A DNA stretch of 64,000 bases from Adiantum capillus-veneris. Taxonomy: Eukaryota > Streptophyta > Polypodiopsida > Polypodiales > Pteridaceae. The stretch is from NCBI GenBank assembly GCA_014529385.2, contig CM043947.1:100859811-100923810 (forward strand), given 5' to 3'. Both the position numbers and the translations under genes were made by a program. The notes under the pieces were generated by a model, which had not been told where the DNA came from, did not search any database, and worked only from the letters and a program-made list of their open reading frames with translations. Below are positions 23,772 to 34,830 of the stretch, piece after piece. Each line of letters starts with the position of its first letter. Position 1 is the stretch's first letter.

Positions 23772-24390
23772 CCGTCAACAAAAAATACATGTCCTTTGAT
23801 AACACTTCTCTCCCATGATGTAAAGGGGCATTTGCCCTCAGCACAAACACACAAGTGATCATTTCTTGGACAACATCATGAGCTTCTTCATTTTGAGACC
23901 TCTCAATATGCTTCAAACTCCATGCTTTGAACTTTTTGAGCAATGATTTCACCTTGAAGCATAAATTCTTTAGTTTGGGATTCTTATTCTTCCATACTCC
24001 CAATACTTGCTTCATGACCAACAAGGCATCTCCTTTGACCTGCAAGCGTGTAATTTCCAACCGCAAACAGATGTGTAAACCACCTTCAATATCCATGTAC
24101 TCTGCTTCATTGTTACTCTTTGCATCAAGTTTTAGCCCTTGCTTACAAGCTTCCCTTGTGCATCATATATGACAATGCCTCCTGAAGCAGCATCATGACT
24201 TCTTCGATAAGAACTATCAAAGTATAACAGTGAAGCATCAGAGATGGCAAGAGTCTCAACTTTCTTATTTCGCACCACTTCTTCTATAACCAAAACAAGA
24301 TTTGTCTTTATAAGTGAGTAAATCTGCCAGGGTAGCCCGAGTAATCTCTTCCACCAAAAAGGTGAACTGAAACTCTTGAAGTTCAATAAC
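23772..24390 (-). pseudogene. Second (archaeal-type) RNase H domain of the Tat-like element
   Basis: Minus strand: LLYFDSSYRRSHDAASGG and IVIYDAQGKLVSKG, then SNNEAEYM, VKGDALLVMKQVLG and the end HIERSQNEEAHDV. The acidic residues (FD, EAEY, KGD) are in the positions expected for an RNase H fold of the kind also found in plant host RNase H proteins. A frameshift near 24100-24130 splits it. It follows the ordinary gypsy RNase H, which is why I call the element Tat-like. Confidence 0.75.
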
Positions 24391-25690
24391 CCATCTCATC
24401 ACTATTTTTGATATATTTGAATCATTGAATAGTTGGGGAAGCAATGAATGACTGGTGACAAAGGTGAATGACTTTTGCAACAAGTAGTGTTTGAATCATT
24501 TGCAAGCATACACCATACTGTTCATCACCAAGTCAATTTTAGAGAAATCTCTTTCATGAGGAGTCTTCACTCTACTAGCATAATGACCAGGCTTCATATA
24601 CTAAGATTCTTTCCCCTTTTGCAGTAACATGGCCCCAATGGCATCATCTCCTACTAATGGGTTAACATAAAACTCCTTTTCTCTGTTAGGAGCTTGCATA
24701 ATGGGCAACATATTCAAAACCTCTTTGACTCTGTCAAAAACAATGTCACAATCAGGAGACCACTCCAAGGGATCATTCTTAACACCTTGCTACAATGGAT
24801 ACAATAGGTGTGATGCCAAAGGTATGAAACAAGACATATATTTAACCGTTTGTATGAAAGTGGCCAACTGTTTGGTCTCTCCTACATGACAATAACAACA
24901 AAGCCTCCACTTTCTCTAGACTTGCTTCAATCCCATTTTTTGAAATCAAATATCCAAGATTGGTTGTGCCAAAAAACATTTTTTAGGGTTTAAATGACCC
25001 TCGCATTCATCATACCTTGCAAAAGTCATTTCAAGCTTTTGAACATGCTCTTTCCTTGAACTGTATACACACAAATCATCTATGAATCCTTTGACAAACT
25101 TCCCAAGGAACGGGGTAAGGACCCATGCAATCTACTTTTCTTTCAAAAGCTCCAGGTCCATTTGTCAATCTAAAAGGAAGGCAGAAAAAGCAGAAACAAC
25201 CCCATGGCGTGATAAAAATAGTCTTTTTTCAGTCTTCAGGAGCAAGGATAAGCTGAAAATATCCTGAATAGCCATCACAAACACTGTATCTTTCGAAGTG
25301 AGCCACTAGATCTAAAAGTTGATCAATGAAAGACAAAGGGTAAGGATTTGTCTTGGCCACTGCATTTAATGTCTTCTAATCAACACAAACTCTCCAACAT
25401 CCATCTTTCTTTGCAGTGACCACCACAGGGCTCACCCATTCAGCATTATCAATTGGCACAACGAACCTTGCAACCAAAAGTTTACCCACGTCTTCCTTTA
25501 AAGCATTCATTTGCTCCTTACCAATCCTCCTTAATTTCTGTTGCATTGGCTTTGCCCCTTCAACTAGCTCAATATTCACAGGATCCCCAACAAAACCCCT
25601 TATTTCCATGTATGAAGTGATGAAAAGATTTGGAAACTTGTCCAACATTGCTAAGTACTCCCTTCTCTCTCCTTATGTCAAATCAGTACT
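24391..25690 (-). pseudogene. Reverse transcriptase and first RNase H of the Tat-like element
   Basis: Minus strand RT begins MLDKFPNLFITSYMEIRGF and reads VARFVVPIDNAEWVSPVVV, TAKKDGCWRVCVD, then in other frames CDGYSGYFQLILAPED and FRLTNGPGAF. RNase H ends MRWVIELQEFQFTFLVEE followed by TRATLADLLTYK. Many stops and frameshifts are present, and the FxDD block is not clean. Confidence 0.75.
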
Positions 25691-26480
25691 CAGCATATTT
25701 TGAATCAACTCTTTTTTCACTGGCAATTCTTTTTTAGGTTGCATCAACTCTTCAAGTTTCTCTAAACGGCTTGAGGCATTTATATTCCCTGACACTTGCA
25801 ACATTTCACCCACTTCCCTTTTCTCCTCATCCCACAACAAGAATGACACTTCACCCTCATCACTGGAACTGGAAGCAGAGCTTCTTTCTGAATCTTCAAA
25901 ACTGTCTTCACAAGTAACTTCAGAGTCATCATTCTCACTCACATCTTGTAGTGCCATAGGTTGCTTGGTAGTCATATCAAACACCATTTTTTACCCTTAC
26001 TGCCATACAGGCAAATTGTGCCCTTGCCCCAATCTTGCACAGCACCAATAGCTCTCAACCAAAGTCATCCCAAAATGAGAGGAAAAGCTTCCAGGCCAAC
26101 TGGCATAACATGAAAGTTTACTATAACCTTCATGTTAAAGACTTCAACATCCAAATTCTTAATCATCCCCCCCAAACACTTCACTTTGGCATGGTTTACT
26201 AGTCAAATCCAAAACCCAAAACTTCCGCATGTAATGAGACCCATTCTCTCAACACATGACTGTGTGATCACACAAACTTGAGCACCTCCATCAATGTAGG
26301 CATCTCCCATGCCCACACCTTTGTGCCAAGCGTTCACCATAGGACAAATGTCGTGTAACTCTCCCACAGCCAACACTCTGACTTGTCCATCCTTCATCTC
26401 TTTGCCTGGATTCATTGATAACGTCCACTACCTCTTGAGTTTGAGCACCATATTCATCAATTGTCCAAAAGTACAATCTA
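25691..26480 (-). pseudogene. Protease region of the Tat-like element
   Basis: Minus strand: GDAYIDGGAQVCVITQSCVE (about 26245-26320) is the aspartic protease active-site region, with DGGA where D[ST]GA is usual. LEAFPLILG near 26085 is the second conserved block. An acidic, Ser-rich linker (EDSFEDSERSSASSSSDEG) leads towards RT. Confidence 0.65.
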
Positions 26481-27720
26481 CTTTCCTCCCAATCGGTCTT
26501 CCTTTAAATTGTAAGCTGTTTGGCCTTCTCCCAAAGGTTAATCTGCCACTTCAAATCGTCTACGAGGTCTTCTCTTCCTCTTGGCTTTCGCATCTTCACC
26601 CTCTTTCTCTTTCTCTTTCTTTTTGCTAGGACCGGGTGCAGCATAGCCTTCCCTCTCTCTCTTTTGCCCACGGGCAGCACATCTGCTTCTTTCTTTTCAA
26701 CCCGCACAATACCCACATAACCACCAGAGTTTGAGGCCTAATTTTCATGCTCAGTAGCTTGATCTCCCTGTATATCCAATGCATAATCATTAGCCCTATT
26801 AGGAATCTGTTGCGGAAGTAGGAACATATCACCTCCCATCCTTGTTGGCTTTGAACAATAAGTGTTGATGTGACCAAGTTCACCACAATTATAATAGGTA
26901 GGGATGAACCTCCTATGTGGCTCAAAGACGCTTTGTCCACGACCTGCATTAGCATTAGGTGGAGCTTCACATGCCTGGGCCATTCCTCTACTACGTCCAC
27001 AACCACGACCACCTCCACCTCCAAGAACACTAAGTCGCAATTCCTGCATCATGGTCATCATGTCTTGCATTTTTTTTTTTTGTAATTGTTCAGTATTAGC
27101 CCTTTGAATAGGTTGTCCTCCAGCTTCTCCCTTATTTTCCTCCTTTTGGCCACCATTATTTTTCACAGGGACCGCTTTCCCATACTCATTAAGTCTTTGA
27201 GCCTTCCATTCTTTCTCTTTGGCAATAGCGACTGCCTCCTCGAAGGTGGGGGGTCTTTTCAACTCAACTTTGAACTTCAGAATTTATTTTAAGTTTGCCA
27301 CAAAACGGTCCTTCTTTAACATGGATGGAGGGATCTCATTTCCTAAAGCCCAAGCCCATTTATCCCATAAACAGGTGAACTGCATGACAAAATCATCAAC
27401 ACTTTGATTAGCCCTCTGAGTGTACCCCAAAATTTCATGCCAAACTTCGTCACGCACTTCAATGGATCTGTATTGTGCCAGGAAAGCTTTCTTCACACGA
27501 TTGTAGTCCAAAACTACCCCTGGAGTTTGTGCCTGCATCAACTCTTCATGATGTGTAACCAAACGTTTGCCTCATCCTGTAAGCTGTATTGCAGCAGCCA
27601 CAATAATATAGCTTGGTTTAGTATATTCCGCAGTAAGAAATTGACTTGAAACTTTTCAATAAAAGTCTATGCATTCTCATTAGGCAATCCATGAAACTGT
27701 GGTAACTCGTCCTCCATGTT
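26481..27720 (-). pseudogene. Gag of the Tat-like element, with damaged zinc knuckle
   Basis: Gag starts at about 27718 (MEDELPQFHGLP). The capsid part (27284-27562) includes RVKKAFLAQYRSIEVRD and QRANQSVDDFVMQFTCLWDK. The C-terminal part (26738-27262) has a Gly/Arg-rich stretch, then YYNCGELGHINTYC, a CCHC knuckle whose first Cys is Tyr. Frameshifts separate the blocks, and a Lys/Arg-rich segment (KRKRKRKRVKMRK) follows. Confidence 0.75.
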
Positions 27721-28004
27721 TGATTGCCACAAAAACACTTACATGTGATGTCGAAAGCTCAAGGGATGTCGATGAATCACTCCAGTACCTAATCCATCTC
27801 ACATTGGGTAGCCCAGTCCCTAGTGCTTGGCTTCACAAAACCTCACGATCCTCCAAAGGCTACAATCCAATTATACGACCGCCTCAAGTGTTGTCCACAA
27901 TTTTGACATACATAGGCGGTTGTCCATAAGGACCCACTTCCCTTTACATTCTCTTCCTGTAGAATAGACATATTTCACAGGAATCAGAGCATAGGAGCAC
28001 TTGC

Positions 28005-28734
28005 TCCTCCGTGGGGGCACCAAAATGAAGTTAGCGTGCAAATCAGAAGGAAAATGAATGCCTCTATAGCCTTGCATGATCCACGCCGTCGAAAGGAAGA
28101 ACTATTGCATGGCCGAAAACACATGGTAAACAACTGTAGAGATTTATGAAAAAAAACCTTCAAGCATGGAATACACTTGAAATTAGGAGAAACAAGGGGC
28201 ATCATGACAAATCTCGTCTTGTGGAGATGTCCGTAGAGTATCCATAGACAAAAATCAGATGAAGGATGAAAGAGTTATGGTGGCTCGAAGTCGGGGGTGC
28301 ACTCTTTCTTGCTCAAAAATGAGCTCTCTGGAAGTTGTGCAGGTGTTGAAGCTATTAAAACGGGGGCCTTCTTATCTATTATCCCCAAGATTTTTCTCTT
28401 TCTTCTTAGCCGACAAGGCTCTCTCTCAAGGAACCTTTTAATTGGTCCAATTTTGGTCTTTTTTGGGTGAAAAATGAGTTGTCGGTGACCCTTTGACCAA
28501 GGAATGGGGTGGGGGAAAGTGGCCAGTGGACCAAAAAGGATGCCCAGGCACCTTCCCAGCTAGGTGTGGACTGAAAAATGCGCCATCCCTCTCCCCATAA
28601 GCCCACAAGCCCCGATAGCCAAGCCTTGAGAGAGCTCCTCTCACATTTGATACCCTATAGTGGGCACCCAATGTGCCCTATATACCCCAACTTTCCCTTT
28701 TCCTCTTCTCATGTGGGATAATCCCCATGACACA
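28005..28734 (-). repeat. Candidate 5' LTR and primer site of the Tat-like element
   Basis: On the minus strand a possible LTR runs from TGTGTCATGG (28734) to ACTTCA (28026). It is followed by TGGTGCCCCCACGGAGG (28022-28006), which resembles a tRNA primer site. A TATA-like AATTAAAAGG lies near 28440. No second LTR survives to confirm this. Confidence 0.4.
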
Positions 28735-29261
28735 TGGCAATCTCCTCAATCTTAGCAGCTTCCCCATTAGTTCTCAGCTTCTCCTCTAAGCAGGAGGACT
28801 TCTCGGACAATTTTCCCCGAGGCATAACTTGCTGCTTCGGTCACCGGATGACCCACAGTAACACACGACTCGAAGTCCATCACCTCAGCTATCTCCAAAA
28901 TGTAAATCTTCAGCATTTCTAATCTTAGACCCCCAAGTTGGCCCAGTTTCCCTTGTCGCATGCACCCGCAATCACCTTCTAAGTTGAGACAGCCCGCTTC
29001 GGATGCTCATAACTCATGATGTACAAGTCCGATTCACGAGCTATAAAGCACGGCTGGAATATATATTAAAAACCATATTTTGGAGTCTCGAACAACCCAA
29101 AATATCAGCATTCAATCTTGGCAAAATCAAACCTTTGTACAATAATTTTTACATGGTCACTTCCAAGACTTGCAGGGCTATCTACACATACATACATGAG
29201 GATGGTGGGCAAGCTTTTTGGCATGACTTAGTAACTTTATGCTCATCCAAAAAATGACTGA
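28735..29261. other. No recognised gene
   Basis: Open frames on both strands are short and show no motif I recognise. The sequence may belong to the adjacent CACTA transposon remnant or to the flank of the Tat-like element. Confidence 0.5.
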
Positions 29262-29682
29262 GAGTGCCAAGGATGAGACCACATAGACTGGCCAACTTGA
29301 ATAGTTTGGCTACATCCAAGACATCCTGAAGATTAGCTTTAGAAAGCTTGATATTTTTATCTTTGATATCAAGTGGTTCAAAGTTATCACTAATGGGCCT
29401 AATGCAACTATGCGCAAAGATAAGAGTGGACCAATTCAAGTGAACTCTAGGTGTGTGTGGATAGATGTTCAGGATACATATGTACTTCTGCAGCATTGTG
29501 AACAAGTTGTGTTCACAATCAATCCATTGTGGGATGAAAAAGATGAAGAATTTTTTTCTAAACCGTGCTGGCTCTTTTTTGTTCAAGCTACTCCACAGAG
29601 CAAACAAGTTTGTGAAGGATTGGAGGTTGAGGTCAGAGAGCTTCATGACCAAAGTGCATGGCTATCTAATGTTAGGAAATAA
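29262..29682 (+). pseudogene. CACTA (En/Spm) transposon protein remnant, DUF4216-like
   Basis: The plus strand reads YFGYIQDILKISFRKLDIF, IFDIKWFKVI, then SGPIQVNSRCVWIDVQDTYV and CEQVVFTINP. This order (YxGxxxDIxxxxF, FxxKWF, VxxR, D-x-YVL, QVVFxxDP) is that of DUF4216, a domain carried next to the TNP2 transposase in plant CACTA elements. Stops at about 29281 and 29302 and loss of the transposase make it a remnant. The 156-residue minus-strand frame over the same bases is its shadow. Confidence 0.6.
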
Positions 29683-29753
29683 GACGTAGCTAAATAGATA
29701 ATTGAGTAGATTACTTAATGGAGAGATACAGATTTACATACACGAGATTATAG

Positions 29754-29792
<39 letters not shown>

Positions 29793-30250
29793 CACGATAT
29801 ACGTGGTTCACTCAATGTGGGCTACGTCCACGGGAAAGTAGCCACTCAATGGCTTTAGTACTTCAAAAAAAGAAGTAGTTTACAAAGGGATTATACCCTT
29901 AATGGAGCTCCTGCCTTGCTTCACTCTCACCACCTCACACTCACCTTGTTGCATCAACTTCACACACTATGAAATGTGTGTAGAAATGGCCTTCTTTTAT
30001 AGGCCAAAAGGGTTGCCCTCTCTTATGAGAGGCAGCCATGTGTAGCCGCCCTTGTGTGAATAAGTCCAAATTGGACCCTCCAATCCGCCCATGTGTGGCC
30101 GCCCTTGAGAAGACAAGTCCGCTTTTGAATTCGGCCACCGGCCATTGACTTCCGACCACCGGCCACCGACCAACCGACGGTTGTTTTCCGACCACTTTCC
30201 GACCGTCGTCCGGCCATAATATTCCGGCAAGGGGAAAAAAAAGTCTCGGG
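29670..30250 (+). repeat. LTR-like sequence with (GA)n tract
   Basis: TGTTAGGAAATAAG starts at 29670, followed by (GA)n at 29756-29788 and ACGTGGTTCACTCAATGTGG and CTACGTCCACGG, a block I know from LTRs of plant copia elements. The right end is not defined. The 30100-30230 part is rich in CCGACC/CCGGCC units. Confidence 0.4.
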
Positions 30251-30264
30251 GGCTTCCGCTCCCG

Positions 30265-30692
30265 AGGCCCCTAAAGTTGCCCCTGATTTTTTGCCACCGT
30301 GAAAATTTTAGTTTCCGGTGAGTGATTTTCCTTCACGCACGATGGCTACTCCTCATAATGGGGGCCTTACAAATGTGCGCTTTTACCACATACTTAACAT
30401 CAGGCTCCATACTTAACATCTAAAACAAGTCCAAGTCTCCATACTTCCGTCCCCAAGGCCCCTAAAGTTGCCCCTGATTTTTGGCCACCGTGAAAATTTT
30501 GGTTTCTGGTGAGTGATTTTCTTTCACGCACGATGGCTTCTCCTCATAATGGGGGCCTTACAAATGTGCGCTTTTACCACATACTTAACATCAGGCTCCA
30601 TACTTAACATCTAAAACAAGTCCAAGTCTCCATACGATTACAAGGGTAAATCAAGCTCCATACTTAACATCTAAAACAAGTCCAAGTCTTTC
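30265..30692. repeat. Tandem repeat, 191-bp period
   Basis: AGGCCCCTAAAGTTGCCCC starts at 30265 and 30456. The unit includes GCCACCGTGAAAATTTT, CACGCACGATGGCT and CATACTTAACATC. A partial third copy of the right part (CATACTTAACATCTAAAAC) lies at about 30657-30690. Confidence 0.85.
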
Positions 30693-30950
30693 AAAAACAT
30701 AGGTTTATTGAAGACCTTCCATAGTTGCAACGTGCATTGCTCTTGAGAGAAAAAACCAACAATCTTTGGCACCTATAGTTTAAAAATGGTATTGCATATT
30801 TTCATAACTTTACAATGTATGTGTGTGCTCCATATACACACAGTGAAGAATTGAAGGCACCATCCAAAAACCTGTGGTTGTCCTTGCAACAAAACACAAG
30901 TTGCCTATCCTCTACATTGTACTTTTTCATTTCATATCATAAGCAGGGGG

Positions 30951-31286
30951 CTATTCACCGGAGCGAATCTCAACAACCCTCACCAAAAGTATATTGAGAT
31001 CAAGTAAAAGAGCCTGCTTTTCATCACACAATTGCTTAGGCACCCATATTGGGTTTGGTAGAGGATACCATCTAGTGTATATGATCTCTTCAGTTAGCTG
31101 AACATAATTTAGGTACTCATGAATTCTACGAGCACGCTATGAATGCCGTTTGAGCCGCTTTTCAATCTTCATTTTTTGTCTTCTTATTTTGTTGGCTTTG
31201 CCGATTCGATATTTTTGTACTTTTTGCCATTGCACGGCCGTAGTTATATCAAGCAAGGTAATTGATGCTTGCATGTTTCTCTTCCT
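30951..31286 (-). pseudogene. Unidentified exon-like segment
   Basis: On the minus strand an acceptor-like TTCATTTTGCAG is followed in phase 0 by 112 codons ending in TAG at 30951. It begins RKRNMQASITLLDITTAVQ and contains the very basic stretch KANKIRRQKMKIEKRLKRH, then LTEEIIYTRWYPLPNP. One internal TAG follows RLKRHS. It does not resemble a retroelement protein that I know. It could be an exon of a host gene or captured DNA; I do not recognise the family. Confidence 0.35.
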
Positions 31287-31592
31287 CTGCAAAATGAAAC
31301 AATGACATCAAGTAAAGAACTTATAAAGGAGTAGCAAAATCCACTGGACTGTTGCTCAATGTTATATTTACATGAAATGACCTTTTCATTGGAAATTTTA
31401 AAAAAACTACATTCCATCCACAAGAGGCCCTATGCAAAATAGGTTTTCAAAATGGCATAGCCAAAATAGTGAAGGGCACAACAAGTATGGGAACACTAAG
31501 TAAAGGCATAAGAATTAAAAACAATTTTTTCTTGCTTATAGTACAAAATTTGGGTAGCATAGTAAAGGGTCAACACAGTTTTTTCCAAGCTA

Positions 31593-31997
31593 TTAAGTGG
31601 TTGGCTTTCTTTTACCTTTGGTGCTATCAACTTTGTCATCCATCTTCTTTGGGGAGCCACATATGTTGCTTGCAGTTTCTTTAGGTATCTCTATAGGGCC
31701 AACTCTTCTCTTTAGCTTAGGTTCCCACACAAATAAACGTTCAAGAGGGCTGTTATCACCAACTTCTTGCATGCCCTCTATGTTGTGAGTCTTCAATCTT
31801 TCCTCTGAGGCACTAGTCATTGTTTGCTGAGAAGTTTTTACTACCTCAGTTGCAGCAAGCATGGCCAAAAACCGATCATCCTCTACCATCTTGTTGCTCA
31901 CATCACCGCATTCCTCTATAGTTTTCATTCGTATAGCACCAAACCCACGTTGCACTTGATGGGAGCCCACATCCACTCCTTCATTCATTGAATCCAA
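31593..31997 (-). CDS. Unidentified 134-residue open frame
   Basis: Minus-strand frame starting MDSMNEGVDVGSHQVQ, with LERLFVWEPKLKRRVGPIEI near the middle and a Lys-rich end. It is hydrophilic with no signal peptide or membrane segment. It lies between the exon-like segment at 30951-31286 and the guanosine deaminase pseudogene, all on the same strand. It could be part of the same captured or host segment; function unknown. Confidence 0.3.
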   Translation of the reverse strand: MDSMNEGVDVGSHQVQRGFGAIRMKTIEECGDVSNKMVEDDRFLAMLAATEVVKTSQQTMTSASEERLKTHNIEGMQEVGDNSPLERLFVWEPKLKRRVGPIEIPKETASNICGSPKKMDDKVDSTKGKRKPTT

Positions 31998-32099
31998 CTG
32001 ACCACCCTTCTCAATCGAAGGGTTCTCATTTTAACCTTGCCCTTACCTTTGGTGTCATGCACACTACCCACATCACGGTAGGGCTTTGAGAGGCATATT

Positions 32100-32571
<472 letters not shown>

Positions 32572-32766
32572 CTAAACCTGGTGCACCGTCAGCGTTTTGA
32601 GAAGTAACACCAACAGCTTGCACCTACCCATGCTGAGAAACTAATTGTGTGCTAAAATGCACTCTCTCCTAGCCCTCCTGGCTCTGTTGGGCATGCTCGC
32701 ATCCCGGCCTGCTGCGAGCCGACTTGAGTGCCGAGTCACCTCTTCTGCAGCACCCTAGCCAACTTG

Positions 32767-32852
32767 GCTCTGATACCACGTGTTGATGCAGCCTATGGTG
32801 GGTGCCACCGAGAAGGAAACATGGCGACTATGGAGGAGCGTGCAGAACAGAG

Positions 32853-32940
<88 letters not shown>

Positions 32941-33106
32941 ACACTGTATACACGCTATATAGTTAATTTGCATTATAATAACCTTACATATATATGGAGA
33001 GTTTTTTTTCATGCAACTACCATGCAAGACTGAAATTGCAATTGCATGCTATAGGGGTATGTTCCCACGTGGGCTCGACACTGATCTAGGGCTTGGAAAC
33101 CCAACA
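32767..33106 (-). repeat. Copia-type LTR and tRNA-Met primer site, minus strand
   Basis: On the minus strand an LTR starts TGTTGGGTTTCC at 33106, ends ATCAACA at 32781, and is followed 2 bp later by TGGTATCAGAGC (32778-32767), the initiator tRNA-Met primer site. The LTR contains a perfect 10-bp G-box palindrome (CCCACGTGGG, about 33064-33073) in its U3 part and a (GA)n tract at 32855-32936. No partner LTR was found in the window. The interior next to it holds the guanosine deaminase pseudogene rather than gag. Confidence 0.8.
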
Positions 33107-33114
33107 CTAGTTAG

Positions 33115-33330
33115 TAAAACTTTATGCCAACTAGCATGCCTAGTATGCTAGCTAGCATACCAATTTTCTAATTAGCGTATCCAATATTATAACTAGCATA
33201 CCTAGAATGCTAACTTGTAGTCCCAGTGTACTAACTAGCCAACCCAATATGCTAACTAGCATATCAAGTATACTAACAAGCATACTAAGCATGATAGGTG
33301 GCATACCTAGTTTTCTAATTAGCAGACCCA
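33115..33330. repeat. Degenerate palindromic minisatellite, about 21-bp period
   Basis: Units related to CTAACTAGCATACCNAGTAT repeat about ten times. Many contain GCATAC...GTATGC arms, so each unit can fold on itself. A 7-residue periodicity in the translation (MLTSxxS) shows the 21-bp spacing. The copia at 33334 is inserted at its right edge. Confidence 0.75.
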
Positions 33331-33932
33331 ATATGTGCTACCATGCATATGTGGTAGTGATGTGTGTGAACACACATAGGACCATCGGGGCATTTTTTCC
33401 CCTCACTAGGAGGTTTTTTTCCTTGTGCATTGTAATGATATACCCATTACTCTAGGGCTAAATCATCTTTCCATTTTGCACTAAGCAATACTACTCTCTC
33501 TTGTGTGCCTTGATCTTCTTCATCTTGTCCAAGATGTGTGTGTTTCCCTACAACCCTATTTCCAACAATTGGTATCAGAGCAAGTTGCGTCCTCCTAAGC
33601 ATGGTCGCTAGCATCGCCAATACATGCATGCTCACTTTCTGTGACTTGGGTGAGCTCTGATGTGTGTTAACAGGTTGACAAATACTTCAAGGTGGATCAC
33701 AAAGCTTGGTCCGCACAAAATTTTCATTCGGGCTCATTTCAGCCTCCTTTTCCACTACAGGGTAGTATTGTGCAAGCAATTTCGTCCCTTTGTGCAGATT
33801 TTTTGTCAGTGGTATTTTCCTACATAACATGTCCCTTACATTCTTCTTTGGGTTGTGCTATATAGTACACATTACTCCCTCTTCATTTCTCCTCTTTTTA
33901 AGAAGTTTTCACATGAGGTGCAGGCACTCCCC

Positions 33933-34830
33933 ATGGCTGACAACAACACATATGTGTTCAAGATGTTCGCTGCTGAGGATAAATTGGACAAGGATAATTA
34001 CCCAATGTGGGCTTACATGATGCAACATGTTCTTGTGTCAAAGAGAGTTTGGAATGTTGTGTAGGGAATTGATATATGTCCTGATTCTTTGGATGTAGGC
34101 ACTGTTGAGGATGTTGCAAGTTTTGGTGGTAGGATTGTTGCTGCTAGAGCTCTTTGCCTATATCTGAGGAGGATTGTTGGGATGCTAGAGATGTGAAGGC
34201 TCATGCATTAATTGCATTATTTGTGAAGCACACTATTACTCCTCACATTCGCTCGGCTAAATCAACTAAATAGGCTTGGGATATTCTTGAAAGTCTTTAT
34301 GCAAGTCGCAATGAGGCTAAAATTGCATTGTTGCGTAAAGAGCTGGAATCAAAGATTATGTATGAGGAAGATGACATGGACACTTTCCTTGCTGGTATCA
34401 ACGATATAAATGAGTAACTCATTTTTGCAAACGAAGTCATTTCAGAGGGTTCCATTATGAAGACTGTTCTTGATGCATTGCCAAATTCTTACCAGACTTT
34501 TGCTAGTACTTGGAGACTTATGACCCAAGGAAATCTTGATGTTGTCAAGTTTGAATACAGGGGATGTTGAGAATGTTGCAGGTTTTGGTGGCAGGATTGT
34601 TGCTACTAGAGCACGGTTGAGCAAGTGGGATGTAAAAGATGCACATTCACATGCATTGATTGCATTATGTGTGAAGCGCATCGTTACTTCTCACATTCGT
34701 TCAACTAAATCTGATGGTCTTTATGTAAGTCGCAATGAGACTAAAATTGCATTGTTATGTAAAGGGCTCAAGTCAAAGATTATGCATGAGAAAGATGAAA
34801 TGGAAACTTTCTACATGTATGTCAGTTGCT
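33933..34830 (+). pseudogene. Copia gag with internal duplication
   Basis: Starts MADNNTYVFKMFAAEDKLD at 33933 with NYPMWAYMMQHVLVSKRVW, then a UBN2-type capsid region (AWDILESLYASRNEAKIALL, LANEVISEG-like text, LDALPNSYQTF). From about 34560 a diverged second copy of the 34096-34380 segment follows (VENVAGFGGRIVATRA, SRNETKIALLCKGLKSKI). The zinc knuckle kept by the 11.3-kb sibling is missing. Stops at about 34063 and elsewhere. Confidence 0.8.

Larger units (their letters stand above)
23772..28734 (-). mobile_element. Tat-like Ty3/gypsy retrotransposon, minus strand, degraded
   Basis: On the minus strand the order is candidate LTR (28734-28026), primer site, gag, protease, RT, RNase H and a second RNase H-like domain. 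The element is then cut at 23772 by the 10.2-kb gypsy and resumes at 13541. A second RNase H after the first is the hallmark of the Tat group of plant gypsy elements (family knowledge). Integrase and 3' LTR are not found. Confidence 0.8.

Noticed and set aside
29182-29652. 156-residue minus-strand open frame
   Set aside because: It is the shadow of the CACTA DUF4216-like sequence on the plus strand.
33115-33330. CRISPR-like array
   Set aside because: The units are contiguous and degenerate with no distinct spacers, in a eukaryotic genome.
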